A stretch of DNA of 45,845 nt from Thermoclostridium sp. (GCA_017995215.1 JAGOJH010000014.1:1-45845), one strand, 5' to 3'; positions 34,680 to 43,039 are shown, numbered from the stretch's first letter. Translations and numbers: made by a program. The notes: generated by a model from the sequence alone, not told the origin.

Positions 34680-35556
34680 TCACCATTCTATTCAAAAATG
34701 CCTGTAGCCCCGGTTCCATGTCGGAAGATAAAACAGGCTGATAGATATCACCCATTTTCTTTAGTCTTTTTTCGATGGTTTTCAGCGTGAAGTCTTCAGG
34801 AGCAGCCCCCTTCTTCAGTTCCTCCCATAAAAGCGGAGTGGAAACATTCGCAGTTTTTGTTGCCCGGGGAGAATAGGGAGAAATAATCGTTTTCCCTTTC
34901 CACATCTGCAAATAGTCAAAATACAGCTTTTTCCCCCGGGCATTCACCTTGCGCTCTATGGTGAAAATTTTTGGATACTTCCCTGCGAAATAATGACCGA
35001 AAAACTGATTGATCTCCCTTGCGATATCATAATGCAGCTTCCGCCCTGCTGGAATGGCTATCTGAATTCCCGTCGCACCGGATGTTTTACAAAAGCTGTT
35101 TATTCCAAGCTCCTTCAGTGTCTCATGAACGATTAGCGCTGCATCGATCACCTGTGGAAAGGTCTGCCCTTCGGATGGATCCAGATCAAATATCAAAGCA
35201 TCGGGATAATCGGGTGAATCCATTGCATTGAAGGGGATATGAAATTCCAGTGCTGCCATATTTCCCATCCATAACAGGGTTTCCAGTGAATCCAGCACAA
35301 CAGATTCATTTCCGTCCATCTCCCGCCTGGCAACAAAGTCGGGCGCATGAGATGGAACGCTCTTCTGGTAATATGATTTTTCTCCTGCTCCATCGGGAAA
35401 ATGGATTGTGGTCAGGTTCCGGTTTTTTGTATGGTACAGCAGAAAGGGAGATAACTGATGCAGGGCTTTCACATAATCCAGTTTTGTAATTCCAGCCTGT
35501 GGGAAAAGCAGCTTATCCGGGTTTGACAGTTGTATTGAAGCATTTGATTTTATCAT
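34672..35556 (-). CDS. ligD: LigD-type NHEJ DNA polymerase/primase
   Basis: The 294-residue protein is the polymerase domain of LigD as a stand-alone protein. It adds nucleotides, including ribonucleotides, at broken DNA ends during non-homologous end joining. Visible are the paired metal Asp residues 124 and 126 in LIFDLDPSEG, the third Asp214 in LYFDYLQ, and the KTSGATGIQIAIP loop. The start ATG lies 7 bp after the stop of the ligase gene. The ribosome site is weak (a GGAG about 15 nt away), so coupled translation is likely. It is the third gene of the Ku-ligase-polymerase operon. No nuclease (phosphoesterase) domain gene is present. Confidence 0.93.
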   Translation of the reverse strand: MIKSNASIQLSNPDKLLFPQAGITKLDYVKALHQLSPFLLYHTKNRNLTTIHFPDGAGEKSYYQKSVPSHAPDFVARREMDGNESVVLDSLETLLWMGNMAALEFHIPFNAMDSPDYPDALIFDLDPSEGQTFPQVIDAALIVHETLKELGINSFCKTSGATGIQIAIPAGRKLHYDIAREINQFFGHYFAGKYPKIFTIERKVNARGKKLYFDYLQMWKGKTIISPYSPRATKTANVSTPLLWEELKKGAAPEDFTLKTIEKRLKKMGDIYQPVLSSDMEPGLQAFLNRMVKA

Positions 35557-35562
35557 AATGTT

Positions 35563-36501
35563 TTACACAATCTCCTCTTCACCAGTCGCTTCATCAGGCT
35601 TTTTTGCGCTGAAGCCCTCCAATACGGGATGGCGCAGCCCGCCCTGAGGTTCCCGCTCCATAAACACAACCTGTACCGTTAAAACAGGCTGAAACCAAAT
35701 CACATCCTTTTCTTTGATCTCCTCACCGAAAGGTGACTCTTTTTGCTGAAGCTGAGATAATGCTTGTGCTAGAAGGGTTTTATCCTTATAGGATAGTCCT
35801 GAGGACACATTTCCGACAGGAATCAATCGTCCATTTTGAGAGATCCCCAATACCAGAGATTTGATTTCTCCTTCTTTTAGCTTAACCCCGCAAACAACGC
35901 ACAGAAGCCTCTTTTTGATCTTTGTTTTAAACCAGGCCCGGTGTTTTTTACCATTGCTGTAGCGGCTGGATGTTTGTTTTGAAACAATCCCTTCCATTCT
36001 CTTTTCTTTCATTGCATAAAGCAAACCTTCCCCGTCCCAATAGTCCGAAACAACCTGAATCATCCCATCACCCTTCAGGGTTTTCTCAAGGATGGTTTTT
36101 CTTTCTTTTAGCGGCTCTTCTCGTAAATCCACCCCATCCCGGTATAGGATATCGAATACCATGTATTGCACAGGATACTTCTCCCTGTAATGAACCACCC
36201 TCTCTTGCCGCTTTACCCGTTCCCGGGCCATGACATGATAAAAGGAAGGCCTCCCTTCTTCATTCAGCACAATCAACTCTCCATCAAGAACAGCTTCGTT
36301 GCAGTTCAACATGCTGTTGATGTTTGCAACTTCAGGATACCAAGCTATCCGTTCTCTGCCGCTTCGTGTAAACAAACGGGTTCGGCCCTGTTCAACATAG
36401 CACAGCCCACGGATTCCGTCCCATTTGATCTGATGCACCCAATCGCCGCCTTTTATAACGGTTTCCAGTAAAATCGGTTCCATCGGCTCCATCCACTCCA
36501 T
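35563..36501 (-). CDS. ATP-dependent DNA ligase (LigD ligase domain, stand-alone)
   Basis: The 312-residue protein holds an adenylation domain and an OB-fold domain, sealing breaks in Ku-dependent end joining. Nucleotidyltransferase motifs are motif I IKWDGIRG with the AMP-accepting Lys26, motif III VLDGELIV, motif IIIa YMVFDIL, motif IV EGIVSK and motif V WFKTKIKK. The C-terminal part (about 200-300) is the OB domain. The ATG lies 3 bp after the Ku stop codon; other in-frame ATGs 3 and 6 codons later are also possible. In many bacteria this domain is fused to the polymerase; here the two are separate adjacent genes. Confidence 0.93.
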   Translation of the reverse strand: MEWMEPMEPILLETVIKGGDWVHQIKWDGIRGLCYVEQGRTRLFTRSGRERIAWYPEVANINSMLNCNEAVLDGELIVLNEEGRPSFYHVMARERVKRQERVVHYREKYPVQYMVFDILYRDGVDLREEPLKERKTILEKTLKGDGMIQVVSDYWDGEGLLYAMKEKRMEGIVSKQTSSRYSNGKKHRAWFKTKIKKRLLCVVCGVKLKEGEIKSLVLGISQNGRLIPVGNVSSGLSYKDKTLLAQALSQLQQKESPFGEEIKEKDVIWFQPVLTVQVVFMEREPQGGLRHPVLEGFSAKKPDEATGEEEIV

Positions 36502-36504
36502 GGC

Positions 36505-37332
36505 TTATATGGCTTTCCCGGCTGTTTTCTTTTTGGCTCTCGATTTCTCTGCCGGGGTTTTCTTTTTGGCTTCCTGAAGGCTTGCTTTCAGCGCTTCCAT
36601 TAAGTCAATCACATTATGCTTCGGGGCCTGCGGAGCAATCTGAACCTCCTTGCCTTCAATCTTCTTCTGGATAATAGCTGTCAAGGCTGTACTGTATTCA
36701 TCCGTATATTTCTCAGGTTCAAAAGCTGCAGTCAGGTTATCAATCAGCTTTACAGCGATGTCCAACTCTTTGGCTTCAGTATCGTTTTTTTCCGGCAAGC
36801 CGGGAATTTGTGCTGTGGGTCTCACCTCCGAAGCATAAAACAGGGTTTCCATCACAAGGGCATTCTTGTATACCCGCAAGGCTGCAAGGGTTTGCTTTGA
36901 ACGAATGGTCACCCGGGCTATGGCAATCCTTCCGGTATCATTCATGGCTTGTCGCAGCAGGTTATAAGCCTTGCCTCCGGTATCCTGGGGCGAAAGATAA
37001 TAGGTTTTATCAAAATAGACCGGATCGATTTCAGAGAGGTTCACAAAGTCGAGAATCTCAATGTTTCTTACGCCCGGCTGCTTTTGAACGGCCTCTAAAT
37101 CAGCCTCGTTCAGAACCACAAAATGGCCTGGCTCGTATTCATATCCACGGACAACGTCTTCTTCCTTCACTTCCAGATTACAGTTTGGACATACTTTTTT
37201 ATAGTTCAGGGGGGTGTTGCAGGTTTTGTGAAGAAACCTGAACTTGATATCCTTGTTTTCAGTGGCCGTAAACATCTTGATCGGAATATTCACCAGGCCG
37301 AAGCTGATAGCGCCTTTCCAGACAGTATGCAT
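36505..37332 (-). CDS. ku: Non-homologous end-joining protein Ku
   Basis: The 275-residue protein is a bacterial Ku, which forms a ring dimer on DNA ends and recruits the ligase and polymerase. It starts with the family block VWKGAISFGLVNIPIKMFTA, has the conserved Cys-containing loop (Cys38, Cys48, Cys51 in KKVCPNCN), the YYLSPQDTGGKAYNLLR region and RPTAQIPGL, and ends in a Lys/Ala-rich basic tail typical of bacterial Ku. AAGGAGG lies 7 nt before the ATG. It is the first gene of the operon ku-ligase-polymerase, with only 3 and 6 bp between genes. Confidence 0.96.
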   Translation of the reverse strand: MHTVWKGAISFGLVNIPIKMFTATENKDIKFRFLHKTCNTPLNYKKVCPNCNLEVKEEDVVRGYEYEPGHFVVLNEADLEAVQKQPGVRNIEILDFVNLSEIDPVYFDKTYYLSPQDTGGKAYNLLRQAMNDTGRIAIARVTIRSKQTLAALRVYKNALVMETLFYASEVRPTAQIPGLPEKNDTEAKELDIAVKLIDNLTAAFEPEKYTDEYSTALTAIIQKKIEGKEVQIAPQAPKHNVIDLMEALKASLQEAKKKTPAEKSRAKKKTAGKAI

Positions 37333-37628
37333 GCCATTCCTCCTTGCTATGGGCGGGACCCGGATACCTTGATATATTGGGGGGTCCGTATGCTTAAGTA
37401 AAGTTTGCCACGAGGGCGGTTCACGATTCGGACACGAAAATAGTTTAGATACTAACGTTTTCCCAATTTATTTTTCAAGCACAACATTTGCTGTAATAGT
37501 TTGTTTCCAGAGCCCTTTTTTATGCTTTTAGTGATATGCAACTTAACAGTAAAGTGTTTTGCTCTCTTCCCGGCATATTGAATTTGTTGCTAGAAATCCT
37601 AAAGAACTTCTATTTTATTGTTTATAAT

Positions 37629-37645
37629 ATACCCCCCGGGGGTAT
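37629..37645. promoter_or_regulatory. CsoR/CstR-type palindromic operator
   Basis: ATACCCCC and GGGGGTAT are perfect arms of a 17-bp palindrome centred on C37637. C-tract/G-tract palindromes flanked by TA are the operators of CsoR-family repressors, and a gene for such a repressor lies 590 bp downstream. A weak promoter (TTGTTT at 37618-37623, TATGTT at 37643-37648) would place the operator in its 19-bp spacer. The rest of the 380-bp gap (37333-37628) shows only the Ku ribosome site and no clear feature. Confidence 0.8.
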
Positions 37646-37715
37646 GTTATATTTATTAAGAAAAATGTCACACTATCCAGTTAGTTTTCTTTAAAACGGA
37701 AGGAGGTCAATCATC

Positions 37716-38174
37716 ATGCGAAATTTGGCGGCTGTCTTACTGATTATTCTGCTCGGAACTATATTAACAGCATGTACGATACAGAAAGGAGATAGCGATA
37801 TGATTACCACGACACCTGAGTTGAACAACCCCCAAAGCGAAATAACCTCTGCACCTGCTGCAAGCAGTTTGATTAATGCAGTTGAAGCAAAGAAACGCCT
37901 CGACAGCGGTGAGAGTATAATCCTGCTTGATGTCAGAACAGAAGTGGAGTACCAGGAGAAACATATTCCTGGCAGCTTGCTGATTCCCTTAAGTGATTTG
38001 GAAGATAGGGTTGAGTCCGAGATACCTGATAAAGATGCCGTTCTATTCGTTTACTGCAGAAGCGGAAACAGAAGTGCTACAGCATCAAAAACCTTGGTAG
38101 GGCTGGGATACACAAAGGTATACGACCTTGGTGGGATTATTGATTGGCCTTACGAAACCGAGACTAACCAATAA
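37716..38174 (+). CDS. Rhodanese-domain lipoprotein
   Basis: The 152-residue protein has a lipoprotein signal (lipobox LTAC, lipidated Cys20), a low-complexity linker to about residue 50 and a single rhodanese domain (about 53-148). The active-site loop is CRSGNRS with Cys114, and WP ends the last helix. Rhodaneses carry persulfide sulfur on the catalytic Cys. It would act on the outer face of the membrane in sulfur transfer or sulfide detoxification. AAGGAGG lies 9 nt before the ATG. It lies just downstream of the C5/G5 operator and 46 bp before the repressor gene, so it is likely autoregulated by that repressor. Confidence 0.9.
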   Translation: MRNLAAVLLIILLGTILTACTIQKGDSDMITTTPELNNPQSEITSAPAASSLINAVEAKKRLDSGESIILLDVRTEVEYQEKHIPGSLLIPLSDLEDRVESEIPDKDAVLFVYCRSGNRSATASKTLVGLGYTKVYDLGGIIDWPYETETNQ

Positions 38175-38220
38175 AATCGTTTTTCGGGCAGGTTCAGGGC
38201 AATTACAAGGAGGTTGATAT

Positions 38221-38508
38221 ATGACCAGCAACGAGGCTGTGCTTTTTAAAGAAAGCCTGTTGAAAAGGCTGAAGCGGATTGAAGGGCAGGTTAGGGGCAT
38301 TCAAAAAATGATTCAGGAAGATAAGGACTGCATCGAAATCCTGACCCAGGTTGCTGCCATCCGTTCAGCAATCATTAAAACAGGCGGTCTTATCCTGGAA
38401 AACCAAACAATGGCATGCATTGAGAAGACCGTTTCCTGCGAGGACAAGGAAAAAGCGATGACCGAGCTATCGGAAAACATGAAGGGCCTTTTAAAGTTCA
38501 TCGATTAG
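38221..38508 (+). CDS. CsoR/CstR-family repressor, likely persulfide-sensing
   Basis: The 95-residue all-helical protein is a DUF156/CsoR-family repressor. Copper-sensing CsoR uses Cys-His-Cys; here the two Cys are present (Cys37 in DKDCIEIL, Cys66 in MACIE) but the His four residues before the second Cys is Gln62. Loss of that His with both Cys kept is the pattern of CstR proteins, which sense persulfides through Cys-Cys linkage. The adjacent rhodanese supports a reactive-sulfur role. AAGGAGG lies upstream of the ATG. There is no copper-pump gene nearby. Confidence 0.88.
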   Translation: MTSNEAVLFKESLLKRLKRIEGQVRGIQKMIQEDKDCIEILTQVAAIRSAIIKTGGLILENQTMACIEKTVSCEDKEKAMTELSENMKGLLKFID

Positions 38509-38582
38509 TTTGCACTCTCATTCAGTGGTATTTTCCACCTGATTGGTATATAATGATACAAACTGATATGGAGGTTTTTATC

Positions 38583-39179
38583 ATGTCATTGAGTAAATAC
38601 AGGTTGAAGCTGCAAATGAATAAGGAACAATCAAATGACAGCAGCCCGCAGTACATGTTAAAGTACAATACAAGGTCCGACAACCCGAAACATGTCAGTC
38701 ATTCTATTCTTTCATCGCTCATTGGCAACGATGATGTGATCATCCTCGTGAGCACAGAGTTTTTTCAAAGCACAGGAAACGTAAACCATACTCCAATCGA
38801 TAAATTCGTTGAATATGTCCGTCAACTTGGTTTGTTTGTAATTGAACGGAGCAGGCCCACTGAAGAGAATCTGAAATTTTTTGGTTTTCAATCCAATGTA
38901 AAAAAAAAGGTTGAGATTCATGAAGTCGCCGCATATATCCCAAACCGTGTGTGGAAGGATTCCCTTATGGATTTCGTTCCTATGTGCGGTGCAAGATACT
39001 TTGTTTTAAAAGAGGCTTTCAGTGTAAGCACTTTCATGGACGGGATCTTTGATATGAACGAAGAAGCCATCTCACAAACCTTTTCAACCCGTATTTTTGA
39101 TCTGGCAGCTGCCGGGCAAATGGGCATTTCATCAAATGTTATGGATCAGGCGGAAATATCCCGACTACTGGGATTATAG
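38583..39179 (+). CDS. Protein of unknown function
   Basis: A 198-residue soluble-looking protein with no signal peptide or membrane helix; the family was not recognised. It mixes charged helices and short strands (DDVIILVSTEFFQSTG, KFVEYVRQLGLFVIERSRP, VEIHEVAAYIPNRVWKDSL) and has one Cys (MCGARYF). GGAGG lies 8 nt before the ATG at 38583, ten codons into the longest frame, and a TATAAT (38549-38554) lies just before that. It lies 74 bp after the CstR-like repressor gene on the same strand but may have its own promoter. Coding is well supported by the ribosome site and length; the function is not. Confidence 0.7.
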   Translation: MSLSKYRLKLQMNKEQSNDSSPQYMLKYNTRSDNPKHVSHSILSSLIGNDDVIILVSTEFFQSTGNVNHTPIDKFVEYVRQLGLFVIERSRPTEENLKFFGFQSNVKKKVEIHEVAAYIPNRVWKDSLMDFVPMCGARYFVLKEAFSVSTFMDGIFDMNEEAISQTFSTRIFDLAAAGQMGISSNVMDQAEISRLLGL

Positions 39180-39256
39180 CAGTGCAAGAAGGTAGAGCTT
39201 GCAGTTCAGGCCACCTACTCTCATAGACAGGCAGTTAAAAATCATATTAGAGCTTC

Positions 39257-39286
39257 AGCCCCAGGAAAGAATCCCTTCCTGAGGCT
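39257..39286. terminator. Hairpin between the unknown gene and araD
   Basis: 39257-39267 and 39276-39286 pair over ten of eleven positions around an 8-nt loop. It lies 20 bp past the araD stop (minus strand) and 80 bp past the unknown gene (plus strand). It probably terminates one or both. Confidence 0.55.
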
Positions 39287-39306
39287 AAGCTGCACTGAGC
39301 ATCTGA

Positions 39307-39993
39307 TCATTGACCATAGTAGGCATTAGCACCGTGCTTGCGCAAAAAATGCTTATTTAACAGCACTTGATCCATTGAACCAAACCCCGGGTTCAGTTGC
39401 ATGGTATGGAAAGCAATTTTGGCAACCTCTTCAAGGACAACGGAATTATGAACAGCATCCAACGCGTCCTTTCCCCAGGTGAAAGGCCCATGCTGGTTTA
39501 CAAGAACCGCTGGGATTTCCACGGGGTTTCTTTTTTCAAAAGCCTCAAGAACAACTTTACCGGTTTCTTCTTCATAGGCACCGTTGATTTCTTCCGGAGT
39601 CATTTTGCGGGTGCAGGGAATTTCTCCATAAAAGTAATCTGCATGAGTAGTCCCTAAAGCAGGAACTCCTCTTCCAGCCTGGGCGAAGCTTGTTGCCCAG
39701 GGAGAATGCGTGTGGACAACACCGCCGATATCTTTGAAATGCTTGTAGAAAACCAGGTGTGTCGGTGTGTCTGACGAAGGCTTCAGTTTACCTTCCACCC
39801 TGTTCCCATCCAAATCCAGCACAACAAGGTCATCCACTGTCATGGCATCATAGGACACTCCACTGGGCTTAATAACCACAAGCCCTTTCTCGCGGTCAAT
39901 ACCGCTGACATTCCCCCAGGTAAAGGTAACCAGGCCATACCGGGGAAGCGCTAAATTTGCCTGTAATACTTGTTCTTTCAACTTTTCCAGCAT
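39307..39993 (-). CDS. araD: L-ribulose-5-phosphate 4-epimerase
   Basis: The 228-residue enzyme converts L-ribulose-5-phosphate to D-xylulose-5-phosphate, the last step of bacterial L-arabinose entry into the pentose phosphate pathway. It is a class II aldolase-fold zinc enzyme: [11 protein letters not shown], the phosphate-binding KPSGVSYD, the zinc His pair in [16 protein letters not shown], and the catalytic [16 protein letters not shown] block are all present. Its length matches AraD (231 in E. coli). The ATG at 39993 is chosen for the AGGGTGG before it. It lies 122 bp downstream of araR in the same direction; a degenerate AraR-like half-site lies at 40050-40061. Confidence 0.94.
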   Translation of the reverse strand: MLEKLKEQVLQANLALPRYGLVTFTWGNVSGIDREKGLVVIKPSGVSYDAMTVDDLVVLDLDGNRVEGKLKPSSDTPTHLVFYKHFKDIGGVVHTHSPWATSFAQAGRGVPALGTTHADYFYGEIPCTRKMTPEEINGAYEEETGKVVLEAFEKRNPVEIPAVLVNQHGPFTWGKDALDAVHNSVVLEEVAKIAFHTMQLNPGFGSMDQVLLNKHFLRKHGANAYYGQ

Positions 39994-40114
39994 ATAAACC
40001 ACCCTCATTATTAATTATTTTATTTCAACAACCAAGAATATATTTCAGAACCTGCGTACCACCATAACCTGAGGTTTCTTTTGAGTTTTCATCCTGAATG
40101 AAACAATTACAGAT

Positions 40115-41215
40115 TCATAGAGCTTTTTCACCAACTGCCCCCGTGCTGCTTCGCACTACAAGCTGTGGTTTCATTTTCACATCAAAGTTTTTTCCCGGTT
40201 CCGCAATCATTTTCATGATCAATTCTGCAGCCTCCCTGCCCAGCTTCTCCTTCGGATGTGCGACCGTCGTAAGTTTAACCTCGGATGCAACTGCCAAATC
40301 AGAGTCATCGAAGCTGACCATGGATAACTGTCCCGGAATGGCAATCCCTTTCATTCTTGCGATATCAATGATGCCAAGGCTTATCTGATCATTGTAGCAA
40401 ACAATCCCTGTACAGTCTGAAAGGAAATTATCGATATAAGCGTTTGGCGGCTTTCCCAGCTTGAATTGAACATCCTGGGTGTCAAACCAGACAATACGGC
40501 TGTCGACAATGGGAAGGCCTGCTTCCCGGTGCGCTTTTATAAAGCCTTCATAGCGTGCATGTCCCTGAATGTCGTCCATTTTAAAAATCCCACCGATTTT
40601 TTCATGCCCCAGGCTGATTAATTGCTTTGTAGCAAGATACCCGGCAGCTGTGTCATCCTCGTAGATGGAAGACGCCTGGAAACCCTTGTAGCTGCCGTGC
40701 ATGAACAGGATTGGTATACCCTGCTGTTTAAATTCCCTGTAAATGTCCAGGTTTGGGTTTGGCAGCGCGCTTTTCGTGGTTTCTACGATCAACCCGTCTA
40801 TATTTTGGTTGAACAGGTTGGTCAGGCATGTTTTCTCTTTTTCGAACTGATTGTCGGTGTGTCCGAGAACAAGGTTATAACCGTTACAACTGAGCACTTC
40901 ATCAATGCCCCGAATAATTGAGGGAAAGATATAGTCACTGAGATAGGTTGTTACAACGCCGATGATACGGCTTTGCCTGTATTTTCGCGCCCCCCTGACA
41001 AAGGTTCCCTTCCCCTGGAAGGAGACCAGCCAACCCTCGGAAATAAGATCTGAGATGGATTTCCGGACTGTATGCCGACTGATTTCAAACTGATGGGATA
41101 ATTCGTTCTCCGAAGCAATTCTGCTTCCTGGCTTTAGTGTTTCACTGCTGATCAACTCTGTCAGGTAATCCTTCAGCATTTGATACTTTGGTTTCTCATC
41201 CTTCAAGCATATCAC
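40115..41215 (-). CDS. araR: AraR-type transcriptional repressor of L-arabinose genes
   Basis: This 366-residue regulator has the chimeric AraR layout: an N-terminal GntR-type winged helix (about 5-75, with RIASENELSHQFEISRHTVRK) and a C-terminal LacI/GalR-type sugar-binding domain (about 83-360). In B. subtilis AraR represses the ara genes until L-arabinose binds. GTG at 41215 is used as the start; a TTG three codons on is also possible and no ATG is in frame. Two AraR-like boxes lie in the divergent araR-araA region, one over its own -35, which predicts autoregulation. araD lies downstream on the same strand. Confidence 0.92.
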   Translation of the reverse strand: MICLKDEKPKYQMLKDYLTELISSETLKPGSRIASENELSHQFEISRHTVRKSISDLISEGWLVSFQGKGTFVRGARKYRQSRIIGVVTTYLSDYIFPSIIRGIDEVLSCNGYNLVLGHTDNQFEKEKTCLTNLFNQNIDGLIVETTKSALPNPNLDIYREFKQQGIPILFMHGSYKGFQASSIYEDDTAAGYLATKQLISLGHEKIGGIFKMDDIQGHARYEGFIKAHREAGLPIVDSRIVWFDTQDVQFKLGKPPNAYIDNFLSDCTGIVCYNDQISLGIIDIARMKGIAIPGQLSMVSFDDSDLAVASEVKLTTVAHPKEKLGREAAELIMKMIAEPGKNFDVKMKPQLVVRSSTGAVGEKAL

Positions 41216-41278
41216 CGTCCATTCATCCAGCTAAAAGCACTTGTTGTTTGATTTCTAACCCTAAACAGTTTCAAACTG

Positions 41279-41307
41279 ATTATACTATAAATCACTTGTG
41301 CGTACAA
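41279..41307 (-). promoter_or_regulatory. araR promoter
   Basis: On the minus strand TTGTAC (41307-41302) and TATAAT (41284-41279) are spaced by 17 bp. The -35 lies inside AraR-like box 1, so bound AraR would block its own transcription. Confidence 0.7.
41296..41307. promoter_or_regulatory. AraR-like operator box 1
   Basis: The core TTGTGCGTACAA at 41296-41307 matches the palindromic AraR box TTGTACGTACAA of B. subtilis with a single change. It overlaps the araR -35 element. Confidence 0.75.
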
Positions 41308-41353
41308 CACACATTTTCCACCCTCCCTCACTTCTAAAACTCATGAAAAAAAT

Positions 41354-41382
41354 TTGCATTTATCCGCTTCTATGATTATAAT
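41354..41382 (+). promoter_or_regulatory. araA promoter
   Basis: TTGCAT (41354-41359) and TATAAT (41377-41382) are spaced by 17 bp, with the start of transcription expected near 41389. AraR-like box 2 lies just downstream. Confidence 0.8.
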
Positions 41383-41394
41383 GTGAGTATGAAC

Positions 41395-41406
41395 TTGTGC
41401 ATACAT
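41395..41406. promoter_or_regulatory. AraR-like operator box 2
   Basis: The core TTGTGCATACAT at 41395-41406 resembles box 1 (ten of twelve bases) and lies about +6 to +17 of araA. The centres of the two boxes are 99 bp apart, about nine and a half helical turns, so DNA looping or independent repression are both possible. Confidence 0.65.
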
Positions 41407-41475
41407 CTTTAGCAAATAAAACAAGGTGATGTTAGCACATGTCAAAGATTTTTTGTAATGCAAGGAGGTAATCAT

Positions 41476-42969
41476 ATGCAACCAAAGTCGTCTGTTTTTT
41501 GGTTTATCACCGGCAGCCAGCACCTGTATGGGCCGGAAACCCTTGAAGAAGTGAATGCCCACTCACGTATTATTGCCGACTGGCTGGATCAGAACTCCTT
41601 TTCTCACTGTAAAGTTTTGTTCAAACCCGTATTAACAACTCCGGAGGAAATCCGCAGCTTGTGCATGCAAGCCAATAACGACAGCACCTGCGCGGGACTG
41701 ATCACCTGGATGCATACATTCTCACCTGCAAAAATGTGGATTTCAGGGCTGATGGAATTGAGCAAGCCGCTGCTGCACCTGCACACACAGTTCAACCGGG
41801 ACATTCCCTGGAGCTCCATCGACATGGATTTCATGAACCTGAACCAGTCTGCCCACGGTGACAGGGAATATGGTTTCATCGGCGCCCGTCTGCGCCTGCC
41901 CCGCAAGGTTGTCGTCGGCTTCTGGAAGGATCCTCAGGTTTGCCGGGAAATTCAAGTGTGGATGAATGCCGCCATTGCCTATCATGAGGGCAAGCAACTG
42001 AAATTGGCAAGGTTCGGCGACAACATGCGACACGTTGCCGTTACCGAAGGGGACAAAGTAGAAGCGCAAATTCGCCTTGGCTGGTCCATCGATGGTTTTG
42101 GCATTGGTGATTTAGTGCAAAGAGTGCGGTCTGTTTCGGAAAACGAAGTGGATCAGCTGATTGAAGAATACAGAACCCTATATCATTTCACCCCGGAAGC
42201 CACACAGCCAGGGGAAGCCCTGGATGCCATCCGGGAACAGGCCAGAATGGAACTGGCCATGAAAGGCTTTCTTACCGACGGTGGTTATACCGCGTTTACC
42301 ACCACTTTTGAAGATCTTCACGGCTTGAAACAGCTGCCCGGCTTGGCAGTACAGCGCCTCATGGCCCAAGGTTACGGCTTTGGCGGTGAAGGAGACTGGA
42401 AAACCTCTGCACTGGTGCGCATCATGAAGATCATGAACCAGGGGTTGCCTGAAGGAACCTCCTTTATGGAAGACTATACCTATCATCTGGAACCCGGGAA
42501 TGAAATGATTCTTGGCGCCCATATGCTGGAGGTATGCCCCACCCTGGCGAAAGCAAAACCGGCCATTGAAGTACACCCTCTGGGCATTGGCGGCAAGGCT
42601 GACCCGGCAAGGCTCGTGTTCAACGGAAGAAACGGTGCGGCAATTGCTGCGTCGCTGGTCGATATGGGCGGGCGCCTACGCTTGATCATCAATGAGGTGG
42701 ACGCATTGGAGCCCATGCATGATATGCCCCGTCTGCCGGTAGCAAGGGTTCTGTGGAAGCCGCAGCCTTCACTGCGCGAAGGTGCACAGGCCTGGATTCT
42801 GGCAGGAGGTGCCCACCATACAGGTTTCTCCTACGCCGTTACCACTGAACATATGTTGGATTGGGCTGAAATGGTTGGAATCGAGGTTGTTTTAATCAAT
42901 CGGGACACCAAGATTCTCTCCTTCAAGAATGAGCTTCGTATAAATGACATGGTTTGGAATCGAAGATAA
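41476..42969 (+). CDS. araA: L-arabinose isomerase
   Basis: The 497-residue enzyme interconverts L-arabinose and L-ribulose with a Mn2+ cofactor. It has the family N terminus FWFITGSQHLYGPETL, a WMHTFSPAKMWISGL block, the metal-binding region around GDNMRHVAVTEGDK and TTTFEDLHGLKQLPGLAVQR with GYGFGGEGDWKTSALVR, and a C-terminal beta domain ending HHTGFSYAVTTEHMLDWAEM. The length matches E. coli AraA (500). AAGGAGG lies 7 nt before the ATG; a longer frame begins upstream of that site. It is divergent from araR, has its own consensus-like promoter, and is a single-gene unit closed by a strong terminator. No ribulokinase gene follows. Confidence 0.97.
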   Translation: MQPKSSVFWFITGSQHLYGPETLEEVNAHSRIIADWLDQNSFSHCKVLFKPVLTTPEEIRSLCMQANNDSTCAGLITWMHTFSPAKMWISGLMELSKPLLHLHTQFNRDIPWSSIDMDFMNLNQSAHGDREYGFIGARLRLPRKVVVGFWKDPQVCREIQVWMNAAIAYHEGKQLKLARFGDNMRHVAVTEGDKVEAQIRLGWSIDGFGIGDLVQRVRSVSENEVDQLIEEYRTLYHFTPEATQPGEALDAIREQARMELAMKGFLTDGGYTAFTTTFEDLHGLKQLPGLAVQRLMAQGYGFGGEGDWKTSALVRIMKIMNQGLPEGTSFMEDYTYHLEPGNEMILGAHMLEVCPTLAKAKPAIEVHPLGIGGKADPARLVFNGRNGAAIAASLVDMGGRLRLIINEVDALEPMHDMPRLPVARVLWKPQPSLREGAQAWILAGGAHHTGFSYAVTTEHMLDWAEMVGIEVVLINRDTKILSFKNELRINDMVWNRR

Positions 42970-43008
42970 CTGAACAAAAAAGAACTCCTCTAATACAGTC
43001 CCTGTTTT

Positions 43009-43039
43009 AAAGCCCCGGAAGCACTGCTTCCGGGGCTTT
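43009..43039. terminator. Strong bidirectional terminator after araA
   Basis: A perfect 14-bp GC-rich stem (43009-43022 with 43026-43039) with a 3-nt loop has AAA at one base and TTT at the other. It sits between the convergent araA and GGDEF/HD-GYP genes. Confidence 0.85.

Noticed and set aside
37618-37715. Interpretation of the C5/G5 palindrome as a transcription terminator for the Ku side
   Set aside because: The palindrome has no loop (one central base), so it cannot form a good RNA hairpin, and Ku is transcribed away from it; a repressor site next to a CsoR-family gene is the better reading.
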